Assembly: GCA_016704305.1 (NCBI GenBank)
Contig: JADJAL010000045.1
Span: 1-41,000, forward strand
Reading direction: 5' to 3'
From: Haliea sp.
GTDB lineage: Bacteria; Pseudomonadota; Gammaproteobacteria; Pseudomonadales; Halieaceae
Length of the DNA: 41,000 bases
This document shows, in pieces, positions 17,866 through 27,221 of the stretch. A program made the translations under genes and the position numbers. A model generated the notes under the pieces. The model was given only the letters and a program-made list of their open reading frames with translations. It was not told where the DNA came from and searched no databases. Each line of letters begins with the position of its first letter. The stretch's first letter is position 1.

Positions 17866-18726
17866 ATGGGCACCTATGTGGTGGGCGATATCCAGGGTTG
17901 CCTGCAACCCCTCAAATGCCTGCTGCGCGCGGTGCGCTTCAATCCCGACCGCGACGTGCTGTGGTCGGTCGGCGATATCGTCAACCGCGGCCCCAAATCA
18001 CTGAAGTCCCTGCGCTTTTTGTACCAGATGCGCCGCAGCCTGGTGGTGGTGCTGGGCAACCACGACCTGCACCTGCTGGCCGTCGCCGCCGGCGTGCGAC
18101 AAGCGAGCCGCTCCGATACGCTGGACAAGATACTCGCCGCGCGCGACCGCGACGAATTGCTCGACTGGCTGGCGCAACAGCCGCTGATACACCACGAACA
18201 CGGGCACACGCTGGTGCATGCGGGCATTCCGCCGCAGTGGACCCTGCAGCAGGCCATGGGTTATGCGCGGGAAGTGGAGACCGCGCTGCGCGGTCCTGAT
18301 CGCGTGGCCTTCTTGCAAACCATGTACGGCAATGAACCGGCGCGATGGTCCGACGACCTCACCGGCATGGCGCGCCTGCGGGTCATCACCAATTACTTCA
18401 CGCGCATGCGCTTCTGCACACCGGACGGCACGCTCGACCTGGTCAGCAAGGGCGACGTACCGACGCCGGGTGTCGCCAACCTCGGCAACCAGAAGGTCTG
18501 CGCCTGGTTCAGTCACCCGCAGCGCAAAACCGCCGCTGATCGCATCCTGTTCGGCCACTGGGCCACGCTCGCCGGACTGTCCAGCGACCCCAATGCGATC
18601 GCGCTCGATACCGGCTGTGTGTGGAATGGCAGCCTCTCCCTCTATCACCTGGAGAGCGGCACATGGACGCGCTGCGCCTGCCACAACGGCAGGTGTCGCG
18701 GGAAAGCGGTGACCTCGCGCGCATGA
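17866..18726 (+). CDS. apaH: symmetrical diadenosine tetraphosphatase
   Basis: Hydrolyses Ap4A to two ADP, and may remove Np4 caps from RNA. The 286-residue protein carries the metallophosphatase signatures GDIQGCLQPL, GDIVNRGPKS, LGNHDLHLLAV, a His in LVHAGIPPQW, and GHWATLAG. It starts 7 bases after apaG, completing the rsmA-apaG-apaH run. Confidence 0.95.
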   Translation: MGTYVVGDIQGCLQPLKCLLRAVRFNPDRDVLWSVGDIVNRGPKSLKSLRFLYQMRRSLVVVLGNHDLHLLAVAAGVRQASRSDTLDKILAARDRDELLDWLAQQPLIHHEHGHTLVHAGIPPQWTLQQAMGYAREVETALRGPDRVAFLQTMYGNEPARWSDDLTGMARLRVITNYFTRMRFCTPDGTLDLVSKGDVPTPGVANLGNQKVCAWFSHPQRKTAADRILFGHWATLAGLSSDPNAIALDTGCVWNGSLSLYHLESGTWTRCACHNGRCRGKAVTSRA

Positions 18727-18757
18727 CGCGCTACTTGAGCGGCGGTACACTGCCCGC

Positions 18758-19978
18758 ATGAAAACCTATCTGGTCGGCGGCGCCGTGCGCGATGCACTGC
18801 TTGGATACCCGGTCGTCGAGCGCGACTGGGTCGTGGTCGGTGCCCGGCCGGAAGAGCTGCTGCAGCAGGGCTATCAGCAGGTGGGCAGGGACTTCCCGGT
18901 CTTCCTGCATCCGCAAACCAAAGACGAGTACGCGCTGGCGCGCACCGAGCGCAAGCAGGGACACGGCTACACCGGATTTGTCGTGGACTACGACCCCACG
19001 GTCACGCTGGAGGACGACCTGCTGCGGCGCGACCTGTCAATCAACGCAATCGCACAGGATAGCGACGGCACAATCATCGATCCCTATGGCGGCCGGGCGG
19101 ATCTGGAAAAACGGGTATTGCGCCATGTCTCGGATGCATTCGTGGAGGACCCGCTGCGCGTGCTGCGCACGGCCCGCTTCGCCGCGCGCTACGCCCACCT
19201 GCATTTCACCGTCGCGCCGCAGACCCTCGCACTGATGGCCGAGATTGTCGCGCAGGATGAGCTGGCGCATCTGCCTGCCGAGCGCGTATGGGTCGAACTG
19301 GAGCGCGCGCTGGGCGAGCGCAACCCCGACGTGTTCATTCAGGTGCTGCGCGATTGTGGCGCACTGGCCAGGCTATTGCCGGAAGTGGATGCGCTGTTCG
19401 GCGTGCCGCAACCCGCCGCGCATCACCCGGAAATCGACACCGGCGTGCACGTGCTGATGGCACTGCAGCAGGCCGTGGCGCTGGGCGCCGACACCGATGT
19501 GCGCTTTGCCGTGCTGTTGCACGACCTGGGCAAAGGCGTCACGCCGCAGGCCGAATGGCCGCGCCACATCCGCCACGAGGAGCGCGGCGCGCAGCTGGTG
19601 GAGCAGGTCTGCCAGCGCCTCCGCGCACCCCGGCGCCACAGCGAGTTGGCGCGCGCCGTGTGCGAGCACCACACCTTGTGCCACCGGGCGCTGGAGCTGC
19701 GCGGCAAAACGCTGCTGAAATTGCTAAATGCCACCGACGCGCTGCGCCGCCCGGATCGATTCGAAGCCTTTCTACTGGCCTGTGAAGCGGATGCCAGAGG
19801 CAGGCTCGGCCTGGAGCAGCGCGACTATCCGCAGGCCGCTTACCTGCGCGAAGCGCGGGCGGTCGCGCACGGCGTCACTGCGGCGCAATTTAAGGACAGC
19901 GGCTTGCAGGGCGTGGCGCTGGGCAATGCCATCAACGCGCAGCGCGTGACATTGCTGGACGCATTGCGGGGCAAGTGA
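18758..19978 (+). CDS. cca: multifunctional CCA-adding tRNA nucleotidyltransferase with HD domain
   Basis: Adds or repairs the 3' CCA of tRNAs. The 406-residue protein has GGAVRDALLGYPVVERDWVV with the class II catalytic region, RDLSINAIAQD, EDPLRVLRTARFAARYAHL and an HD phosphohydrolase domain (HHPEIDTGVHV, AVLLHDLGKG). The HD domain places it in the gammaproteobacterial form with phosphatase and 2',3'-cyclic phosphodiesterase activity. It begins 31 bases after apaH and converges on folK with a 39-base gap. Confidence 0.95.
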   Translation: MKTYLVGGAVRDALLGYPVVERDWVVVGARPEELLQQGYQQVGRDFPVFLHPQTKDEYALARTERKQGHGYTGFVVDYDPTVTLEDDLLRRDLSINAIAQDSDGTIIDPYGGRADLEKRVLRHVSDAFVEDPLRVLRTARFAARYAHLHFTVAPQTLALMAEIVAQDELAHLPAERVWVELERALGERNPDVFIQVLRDCGALARLLPEVDALFGVPQPAAHHPEIDTGVHVLMALQQAVALGADTDVRFAVLLHDLGKGVTPQAEWPRHIRHEERGAQLVEQVCQRLRAPRRHSELARAVCEHHTLCHRALELRGKTLLKLLNATDALRRPDRFEAFLLACEADARGRLGLEQRDYPQAAYLREARAVAHGVTAAQFKDSGLQGVALGNAINAQRVTLLDALRGK

Positions 19979-20017
19979 GGACCTGAGGGGCACTCGCGGA
20001 TTGTGCAGGCCGTCGCG

Positions 20018-20527
20018 TCAGTCCGCCGTCGAAATCGCGCGGCCGCGCCAGGTAAAATCCACTTTGCGCAGCGGCTGGTCAGCGCGATCAAAGGCACTCC
20101 ACAGCGACCGATAGCTTTGTTTTAGCACGGGATGCACGCTGTCCGGTGCCAATTCCGCCAGCGGGCACAGCACAAACGCATGTTGCAGGATCTCATCCCG
20201 GGGCAACGTCACGCTGCCGAACGACCCCACCACATCGTCGTACGTGAGAATATCGATATCGAGGTGCCGCGGGCTGAAGCGGGTGGCGTTGGCGGGGCGC
20301 CCATACTCCACCTCGATGTGGCGCAACTGCGCGGCCATCTCCAGCAGCGGCAACTCGGTTTGCACGGCGGCCACCAGGTTGAGAAAGGGTTGTCCCTCGA
20401 AGCCGATGGCGGGGCTGTTGTAAACCGGCGATAACACCAGTTGATGGAACAGGCCCTGTAGCGCGTCGAGGCCCGCGGCGATATAGCGTTCGCGCTCAAT
20501 ATTGCTGCCGATGCCGAGGGCCATCAT
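20018..20527 (-). CDS. folK: 2-amino-4-hydroxy-6-hydroxymethyldihydropteridine pyrophosphokinase
   Basis: Transfers pyrophosphate from ATP to hydroxymethyl-dihydropterin in folate synthesis. Chosen start ATG 20527 (MMALGIGSNIERERYI, 169 residues), since ALGIGSN is the normal family start and the ATG overlaps the folB stop in TGATG. Visible motifs: SPVYNSPAIG, FLNLVAAVQT, RHLDIDIL with the metal-binding Asp pair, and LPRDEILQHAFVLCPLAEL. The same frame stays open upstream and encodes what looks like the displaced C-terminus of FolB. Confidence 0.92.
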   Translation of the reverse strand: MMALGIGSNIERERYIAAGLDALQGLFHQLVLSPVYNSPAIGFEGQPFLNLVAAVQTELPLLEMAAQLRHIEVEYGRPANATRFSPRHLDIDILTYDDVVGSFGSVTLPRDEILQHAFVLCPLAELAPDSVHPVLKQSYRSLWSAFDRADQPLRKVDFTWRGRAISTAD

Positions 20528-20880
20528 CAGGCCCGGCACGCCCGCTTCGACAATAACGCCGACGTCCTCCGCCTCGGCCACTCGCTCGGCTGCAGGCGCA
20601 GGCGCAGCCACGGCACCCCGAATTCACGCATGACCATTGTTGCGATCGCGTCCGCCAGGCTCTCCAGCAACTGGAACTCACTGCCCTCGACCAGCGCGAT
20701 CACCTGTTGCGAGATGGCCGCGTAATCCAGCGCGTCGGCAATCGCGTCGGTGGCCGCCGCGCGCGCGGTATCGCTGGCCATCTCCAGATCCATCACCAGC
20801 GGCTGGCGTATCAGGCGCTCCCAGTCGTAGACACCGATCACCGCCTGCGCCCGCAGGCCCTTTATATAGACGGTGTTCAT
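20527..20880 (-). CDS. folB: dihydroneopterin aldolase, C-terminus apparently out of frame
   Basis: FolB cleaves dihydroneopterin to hydroxymethyl-dihydropterin and glycolaldehyde, the step before FolK. The 117-residue frame reads VYIKGLRAQAVIGVYDWERL, ALDYAAISQQVIALVEGS and FQLLESLADAIATMVMREFG as expected. The family then has a Lys-Pro motif followed by a VGV-I-x-E ending; here LRLRLQPSEWPRRR lacks the conserved Lys, and AEAEDVGVIVEAG appears in the next frame. A small deletion near 20585-20600 would explain this. Its ATG overlaps the tsaD stop. plsY, often found between tsaD and folB, is absent. Confidence 0.82.
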   Translation of the reverse strand: MNTVYIKGLRAQAVIGVYDWERLIRQPLVMDLEMASDTARAAATDAIADALDYAAISQQVIALVEGSEFQLLESLADAIATMVMREFGVPWLRLRLQPSEWPRRRTSALLSKRACRA

Positions 20881-21965
20881 TCCGACAACCCCGGAACCGC
20901 TGTGCTGCGTTGCTGGATGCCCTGCCCCGGCAAGGGCGGCAGTTCCTCCATCGGCCAGCGCGGTCGTATCCGCGTCGCGGCGTCATCCACCTGCCCGGCT
21001 TGCAGCCGCTGGGCTCCGGCATAGGCGATCATCGCGCCGTTGTCGGTGCAGAACATGGGCGCCGGGTAGAACACCCGCGCGGAGACTTTGGCCAGCGCAG
21101 TTTCCAGTGCCGACCGCAAGCGGGTATTTGCGCTCACGCCTCCGGCGATCACCAGGGTTTTCAATGCTTCCTGCTCCAGCGCCCGACGGCATTTGATCAC
21201 CAGCGTGGCTACCACCGCGTCCTCAAAGGCGCGGGCGATATCGCAGCGGTCCTGCTCACTGAGGTCCGCGCCGCCCTCACGGCACTGGGCGATCGTATTC
21301 AGGGTATAGGTCTTCAGGCCGCTGAAACTGAAATCCAGGCCCGGGCGATTGACCATGGGGCGGGGAAAATCGAAGCGCTGCGCATCCCCGCGCTCGGCCA
21401 GCCGCGCAATGTGTGGCCCGCCGGGATAGGGCAAGCCGAGCATTTTCGCCACCTTGTCGAATGCCTCGCCGGCGGCATCGTCCAGCGATTCACCCAACAG
21501 ACGGTACTGGCCTATGCCGTCAACCCGCACCAGTTGCGTGTGGCCGCCCGACACCAGCAGTGCGACGAACGGGAATTGCGGGGCCTGTGCCTCCAGCATG
21601 GGCGCCAGCAGGTGCCCTTCCATATGGTGCACGCCCAGCACCGGCACCCCCCAGCCCCAGGCCAGCGCCCGGGCCAATGTGGCGCCTACCATCAGCGCGC
21701 CGGCGAGCCCGGGGCCTGCGGTATAGGCAACGCCGTCGACATCACTGCCCTCACAGCCTGCAGCCTGCAGCACCTCTTCCACCAGCGGCAACGTCTTGCG
21801 CACATGGTCGCGCGAGGCCAGTTCCGGCACCACGCCGCCGTACTCCACGTGCACATCCACCTGGCTGAACAGCGCATGCGCGAGCAGGCCGCGCTCGGTA
21901 TCGTAGAGCGCAACCCCGGTTTCATCACAGGAGGTTTCCAGACCCAGGACCAACATCGTTCGCAT
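20877..21965 (-). CDS. tsaD: tRNA N6-threonylcarbamoyladenosine transferase subunit TsaD
   Basis: Transfers threonylcarbamoyl to A37 of ANN-decoding tRNAs, with TsaB and TsaE. The 362-residue protein shows LGLETSCDETGVALYD, the metal-binding HHMEGHLLAPML, LVSGGHTQLV, GLDFSFSGLKT, VIAGGVSANTRLR and CTDNGAMIAYAG. Start ATG 21965 or ATG 21956 (MLVLGLETSC) cannot be separated; the latter matches the usual family start. Divergent from rpsU, as in E. coli. Confidence 0.95.
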   Translation of the reverse strand: MRTMLVLGLETSCDETGVALYDTERGLLAHALFSQVDVHVEYGGVVPELASRDHVRKTLPLVEEVLQAAGCEGSDVDGVAYTAGPGLAGALMVGATLARALAWGWGVPVLGVHHMEGHLLAPMLEAQAPQFPFVALLVSGGHTQLVRVDGIGQYRLLGESLDDAAGEAFDKVAKMLGLPYPGGPHIARLAERGDAQRFDFPRPMVNRPGLDFSFSGLKTYTLNTIAQCREGGADLSEQDRCDIARAFEDAVVATLVIKCRRALEQEALKTLVIAGGVSANTRLRSALETALAKVSARVFYPAPMFCTDNGAMIAYAGAQRLQAGQVDDAATRIRPRWPMEELPPLPGQGIQQRSTAVPGLSE

Positions 21966-22055
21966 TCCAGTAGATCAGCGGGCATGGTACTGGAGTGAAT
22001 CGGGACAGACCACGATTTATACCGTCAGCGGCCCAAATTAGCGCTTTGCGAGGCT

Positions 22056-22084
22056 TTGCAAAACAGCCGGTATCGGGCTAGAAT
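22056..22084 (+). promoter_or_regulatory. sigma-70 promoter of the rpsU-yqeY-dnaG-rpoD region
   Basis: TTGCAA (22056-22061) and TAGAAT (22079-22084) are separated by exactly 17 bases, followed by a GC-rich discriminator (GCCCGCCC), typical of growth-rate-controlled promoters. The start would be near 22091, about 65 bases before rpsU. Confidence 0.7.
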
Positions 22085-22156
22085 GCCCGCCCTTTATGTC
22101 GCCGGCAGCCATTCACGTGCCCGGTGTCCTCAAACTGCAAACGAGGTTAGTACTGA

Positions 22157-22372
22157 ATGCCGCATATCAAGCTCAAAGAAAACGAGCCCTTCGACGTAGC
22201 CCTGCGACGCTTCAAGCGCTCCTGCGAAAAAGCGGGTGTTCTCGCTGAAGTCCGCAAGCGCGAGCACTATGAGAAACCCACCACTGTGCGCAAGCGCGCC
22301 GGTGCCGCCGCCGTCAAACGCCACCTGAAGAAGCTCTCCCGCGAAAACCGCAAGCGCGTGCGTCTGTACTAA
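22157..22372 (+). CDS. rpsU: 30S ribosomal protein bS21
   Basis: Small-subunit protein close to the anti-Shine-Dalgarno region, important for initiation. The 71-residue, strongly basic protein (MPHIKLKENEPFDVALRRFK, then ending RENRKRVRLY) is full length. A GAGG site lies ten bases upstream. First gene of the macromolecular-synthesis cluster. Confidence 0.97.
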   Translation: MPHIKLKENEPFDVALRRFKRSCEKAGVLAEVRKREHYEKPTTVRKRAGAAAVKRHLKKLSRENRKRVRLY

Positions 22373-22391
22373 GCTTATCTCCACTTCCGCA

Positions 22392-22850
22392 ATGAGCGAA
22401 GACACACTCGCGCAAACCATCAGGGCGGCCATGAAGGCCGCCATGAAAGCCAAAGACAAAGACCGCCTGTCCACCATCCGCCTGATTCTGGCGGAGTTCA
22501 AACGCATTGAAGTCGACGAGCGCATCGAAATAGACGACGCCCGCGCGCTGGTCGTGCTGGATAAAATGGTCAAGCAGCGCCGCGATTCCGCCCAGCAGTA
22601 CGGCGACGCCGGTCGCCAGGAACTGGCCGACCAGGAAAATGCCGAAATCACGGTAATCCAGGACTTCCTGCCCGCGCAACTCTCCGAAGCCGAACTGAAC
22701 GCCCTGATCGACGCGGCGATCGCCGCCAGCGACACCAAGGGCATGGCCGCGATGGGCGCCGTCATGGCGCAACTCAAGCCGCAACTGCAGGGCCGCGCCG
22801 ATGTCGGCGCCGTCAGCAAACTGGTGAAGCAGCGGTTGAACGCTGGCTGA
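22392..22850 (+). CDS. yqeY: GatB/YqeY domain protein
   Basis: The 152-residue protein carries the YqeY domain related to the tail of the GatB amidotransferase subunit; it is thought to act with tRNA-dependent processes, but its role is unproven. Visible features: KDRLSTIRLILAEFKRIEVD, ALVVLDKMVKQRRDSAQQY, QDFLPAQLSEAEL and DVGAVSKLVKQRL. It lies 19 bases after rpsU, where many gammaproteobacteria have it, and its stop codon lies in the loop of a terminator. Confidence 0.9.
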   Translation: MSEDTLAQTIRAAMKAAMKAKDKDRLSTIRLILAEFKRIEVDERIEIDDARALVVLDKMVKQRRDSAQQYGDAGRQELADQENAEITVIQDFLPAQLSEAELNALIDAAIAASDTKGMAAMGAVMAQLKPQLQGRADVGAVSKLVKQRLNAG

Positions 22851-22866
22851 CGCCAGTTTTTATTCT
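22843..22866 (+). terminator. intrinsic terminator after yqeY
   Basis: CTGGC (22843-22847) and GCCAG (22852-22856) flank a 4-base loop that holds most of the stop codon, followed by TTTTTATT. The stem is short but GC-rich. It would end or thin out rpsU-yqeY transcripts before dnaG. Confidence 0.6.
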
Positions 22867-22911
22867 TTCAAGCAGTTGGGGCGATCGGACCAGGATCGGG
22901 CCAGTCGAGCC

Positions 22912-22986
22912 GGGCCTGGTGGGGACAGCCCCGCTGCGCTCAGAAGGCTGAGATATTCGCTCCGCGAGGCTGTCCCCACCAGGCCC
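22912..22986 (-). repeat. conserved-loop hairpin B1
   Basis: Perfect 19-bp arms (22912-22930 with 22968-22986) enclose 37 bases. On the minus strand the centre is AGCGAATATCTCAG then CCTTCTGAGCG, the same 25 bases as in B2. Inside it CTCAG and CTGAG can pair around a 4-base loop. It lies in the 397-base gap between yqeY and dnaG, which has no gene. Confidence 0.9.
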
Positions 22987-23078
22987 TCGATACGGTGCCA
23001 CCCTGCTGGTCAACGACCAATCTACGGAACGAATCTTGCCCATCGATGTTAAAATCCTGGCGCTGCGGAGGCAAGGCA

Positions 23079-23155
23079 GGCATGCGGGGATGGCGAGGGT
23101 CCGTAGCGAATATCTCAGCCTTCTGAGCGTACGGGCCTCGCCATCCCTGCTTGCC
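23079..23155 (+). repeat. conserved-loop hairpin B2
   Basis: Arms 23079-23098 and 23136-23155 pair over 20 positions with one G-T pair and one T-T mismatch; an inner CCGTA/TACGG stem (23101-23105 with 23130-23134) leads to the 25-base core shared with B1 in the opposite orientation. Arm sequences are unrelated to B1 apart from scattered positions. It ends 92 bases before dnaG. Confidence 0.88.
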
Positions 23156-23247
23156 GGCTCAATAACCATTCATCAAACACCGAACCTAAACATTTACCCA
23201 CCCGCGTGGTTCAATAGCCACTCACCACGCCCCCACGAAAAGCACGA

Positions 23248-25164
23248 ATGGCCGGACGTATACCGCAAGCGTTTCTGGATGACCTGCTGGACCGCGTCGA
23301 CATCGTCGAGGTGATAGACCGCCGCGTCAAACTGAAAAAGACCGGCAAGAACTACTCCGCCCGCTGCCCCTTCCACGAAGAGCGCAGCCCCTCCTTCAGC
23401 GTCAATCCGGACAAGCAGTTTTACTACTGTTTCGGCTGCGGCGCGGGCGGGAACGCGCTGACATTCGTCATGGAATACGAAAACGTGGAATTCCCGCAGG
23501 CGGTGGAGGCGCTGGCCAGCAGTGCGGGCATGACCGTGCCTCGCGAGCCGGGCCGCGGCGGGCAGGGCCAGGCGCAACAGGAAGACAGCAATAAACCGCT
23601 GTACACCCTGATGGAGCAGGTTTCGCTCTACTACCAGCAACAACTGCGCAGCCACCCGCAAGCGCGGCGCGCGGTGGACTACCTGAAAGCGCGCGGCCTC
23701 TCGGGCGAAATCGCCAAACAATTCCAGCTCGGCTTTGCCCCGCCCGGCTGGGATAGCCTGCACAGTGGCCTGGGCGGCGGCGATGCACTGCGCGAGCTGC
23801 TGATAAAAGCGGGCATGCTGGTCAAGAATGAAGATGGCCGGGTTTACGACCGCTTCCGCGATCGCGTGATGTTCCCGATCCGCGACCGGCGCGGTCGCGT
23901 CATCGCCTTCGGCGGCCGGGTGCTGGGCGACGACAAACCCAAATACCTCAACTCCCCCGAAACCGATATTTTCCACAAGGGCCGCGAACTCTACGGGCTT
24001 TATGAGGCCCGCCAGGCGACCCGCAAGTTGGAGCGCATCCTGGTGGTGGAAGGCTACATGGACGTAATCGCCCTGGCGCAACACGGGATTCCCTACGCCA
24101 CCGCCACGCTGGGCACAGCCACCAGCCACGCCCATCTGGAGCGGGTGTACCGCCTGTGCCCGGAAGTGGTGTTCTGTTTCGACGGCGACGACGCCGGGCG
24201 CAAGGCGGCATTTCGGGCGTTGGAGGCCACGCTGCCCAGCATGGAGGATGGTCGGCAAGCCCGGTTCCTGTTCCTGCCCGAGGGCCAGGACCCGGACGAC
24301 GCCGTGCGCGCCGGTGGCCAGGCGAAGTTCGAGCAGTTGCTGGGCACCGCCGTGCCGCTGGAAACATTCCTGTTTGACTCCGTGGCGCAGGGGCTGGACC
24401 TCAGCTCGCTGGAGGGCCGTGCACGCATGAGCAAGCAGGCGCTGCCCTACATTCGCCTATTGCCCGAGGGCGTCTACCGCCAGTTGATGTTCCAGTCGCT
24501 GGCCGAACGCACCGGCCTGGAATTGAGCAGCCTGATGCTGCTGGAAGCGCCGCCCCTCCAGACCCATTACCAGCCGGAACCGGAGCATGCACTGCCGCCG
24601 GACGACTACGAGTATGACTACGAGAACGACAACGATCCGCTGGATGCAGGCGCACAGTACCGCGCGCCACAGCGCGAACCGCATGGCAATCAACAGGGTA
24701 AGCAGCAGGCGCCCAGCAAGGGCTATTCCAACCTGGCGCAGGCGGCCATCGCCCTGCTGTTGCACCAGCCCGGTATCGCGCGCCTCGCCAGCACGGAGTC
24801 CCTGGAGGGCGTCATCGGCGAAGATGCACAATTGTTACGCGACCTGTTGCAGTTGCTGCACCGCCGGCCCGATTCCAGCACCGCGATGCTGCTCGGCCAC
24901 TGGTACGGCACCGACGAGGGTAAACTGCTGAGCCGCCTGGCCGGGCAGGAACGGCTCATTCCCGCCACCGGGATCGAGCAGCAATTCGTCGACACAATCG
25001 CGGCGCTGGCGCACCTGCCGCACCAGTCAAAATTGGCGGCGCAGGTCGACAAACTGAAACGCACCAACTACGCTGACATGAGCGAACTGGAAAAACAGCG
25101 ACTCCGGGAACTGCTGCAGGAAAAACTGCAGCGCGACACGCAACGCAACAAACCCCGCGAGTAG
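23248..25164 (+). CDS. dnaG: DNA primase
   Basis: Makes RNA primers at the replication fork. The 638-residue protein has the CHC2 zinc finger (Cys40, His43, Cys61, Cys64 in CPFHEERSP and YYCFGCGAGGN), the catalytic N-terminal domain (GFAPPGWDSLHSGL), the TOPRIM domain (LVVEGYMDVIAL near residue 265, then FCFDGDDAGRKAA with the metal-binding acidic residues) and a helicase-binding C-terminal domain. A low-complexity acidic linker (DDYEYDYENDNDPLD, about 451-465) joins the last two. Intact and of normal length apart from the linker. Confidence 0.96.
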   Translation: MAGRIPQAFLDDLLDRVDIVEVIDRRVKLKKTGKNYSARCPFHEERSPSFSVNPDKQFYYCFGCGAGGNALTFVMEYENVEFPQAVEALASSAGMTVPREPGRGGQGQAQQEDSNKPLYTLMEQVSLYYQQQLRSHPQARRAVDYLKARGLSGEIAKQFQLGFAPPGWDSLHSGLGGGDALRELLIKAGMLVKNEDGRVYDRFRDRVMFPIRDRRGRVIAFGGRVLGDDKPKYLNSPETDIFHKGRELYGLYEARQATRKLERILVVEGYMDVIALAQHGIPYATATLGTATSHAHLERVYRLCPEVVFCFDGDDAGRKAAFRALEATLPSMEDGRQARFLFLPEGQDPDDAVRAGGQAKFEQLLGTAVPLETFLFDSVAQGLDLSSLEGRARMSKQALPYIRLLPEGVYRQLMFQSLAERTGLELSSLMLLEAPPLQTHYQPEPEHALPPDDYEYDYENDNDPLDAGAQYRAPQREPHGNQQGKQQAPSKGYSNLAQAAIALLLHQPGIARLASTESLEGVIGEDAQLLRDLLQLLHRRPDSSTAMLLGHWYGTDEGKLLSRLAGQERLIPATGIEQQFVDTIAALAHLPHQSKLAAQVDKLKRTNYADMSELEKQRLRELLQEKLQRDTQRNKPRE

Positions 25165-25341
25165 GCTTCCAGCACGCGCTGCCAAGCAGGACTCCACCCC
25201 TAACTCCGCGCTTGATCCGGGTTGAATATGCCGGGAACAACCCCACATCATGCGAGCAACTTTTGGGGAATTCGTGGGTCGAATGACGCCACAAGCGCGA
25301 AGTTTCGCGACTTTCCTGTAGGTAACACGCTGGTTTCTGGT

Positions 25342-25347
25342 TATAAT
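25342..25347 (+). promoter_or_regulatory. -10 element upstream of rpoD
   Basis: A perfect TATAAT lies 41 bases before the rpoD ATG, with TTTCCT and other weak matches but no clear -35. It would allow rpoD to be transcribed apart from dnaG; the 223-base gap between the two genes holds nothing else I can support. Confidence 0.5.
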
Positions 25348-25387
25348 CGCCGGCTAATTTTTTCCCACATTTCAGGGTTTCTCCTCA

Positions 25388-27193
<1,806 letters not shown>

Positions 27194-27221
27194 TAGCGAA
27201 GTTCGCAACCGGAGGCAGTGA

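Noticed and set aside
20637..21998. 453-codon frame opposite tsaD and folB
   Set aside because: Arg/His/Gln-rich antisense artefact; the minus strand carries clear TsaD and FolB.
23194..24258. 354-codon frame opposite dnaG
   Set aside because: Shadow of dnaG with biased composition and no recognisable motif.
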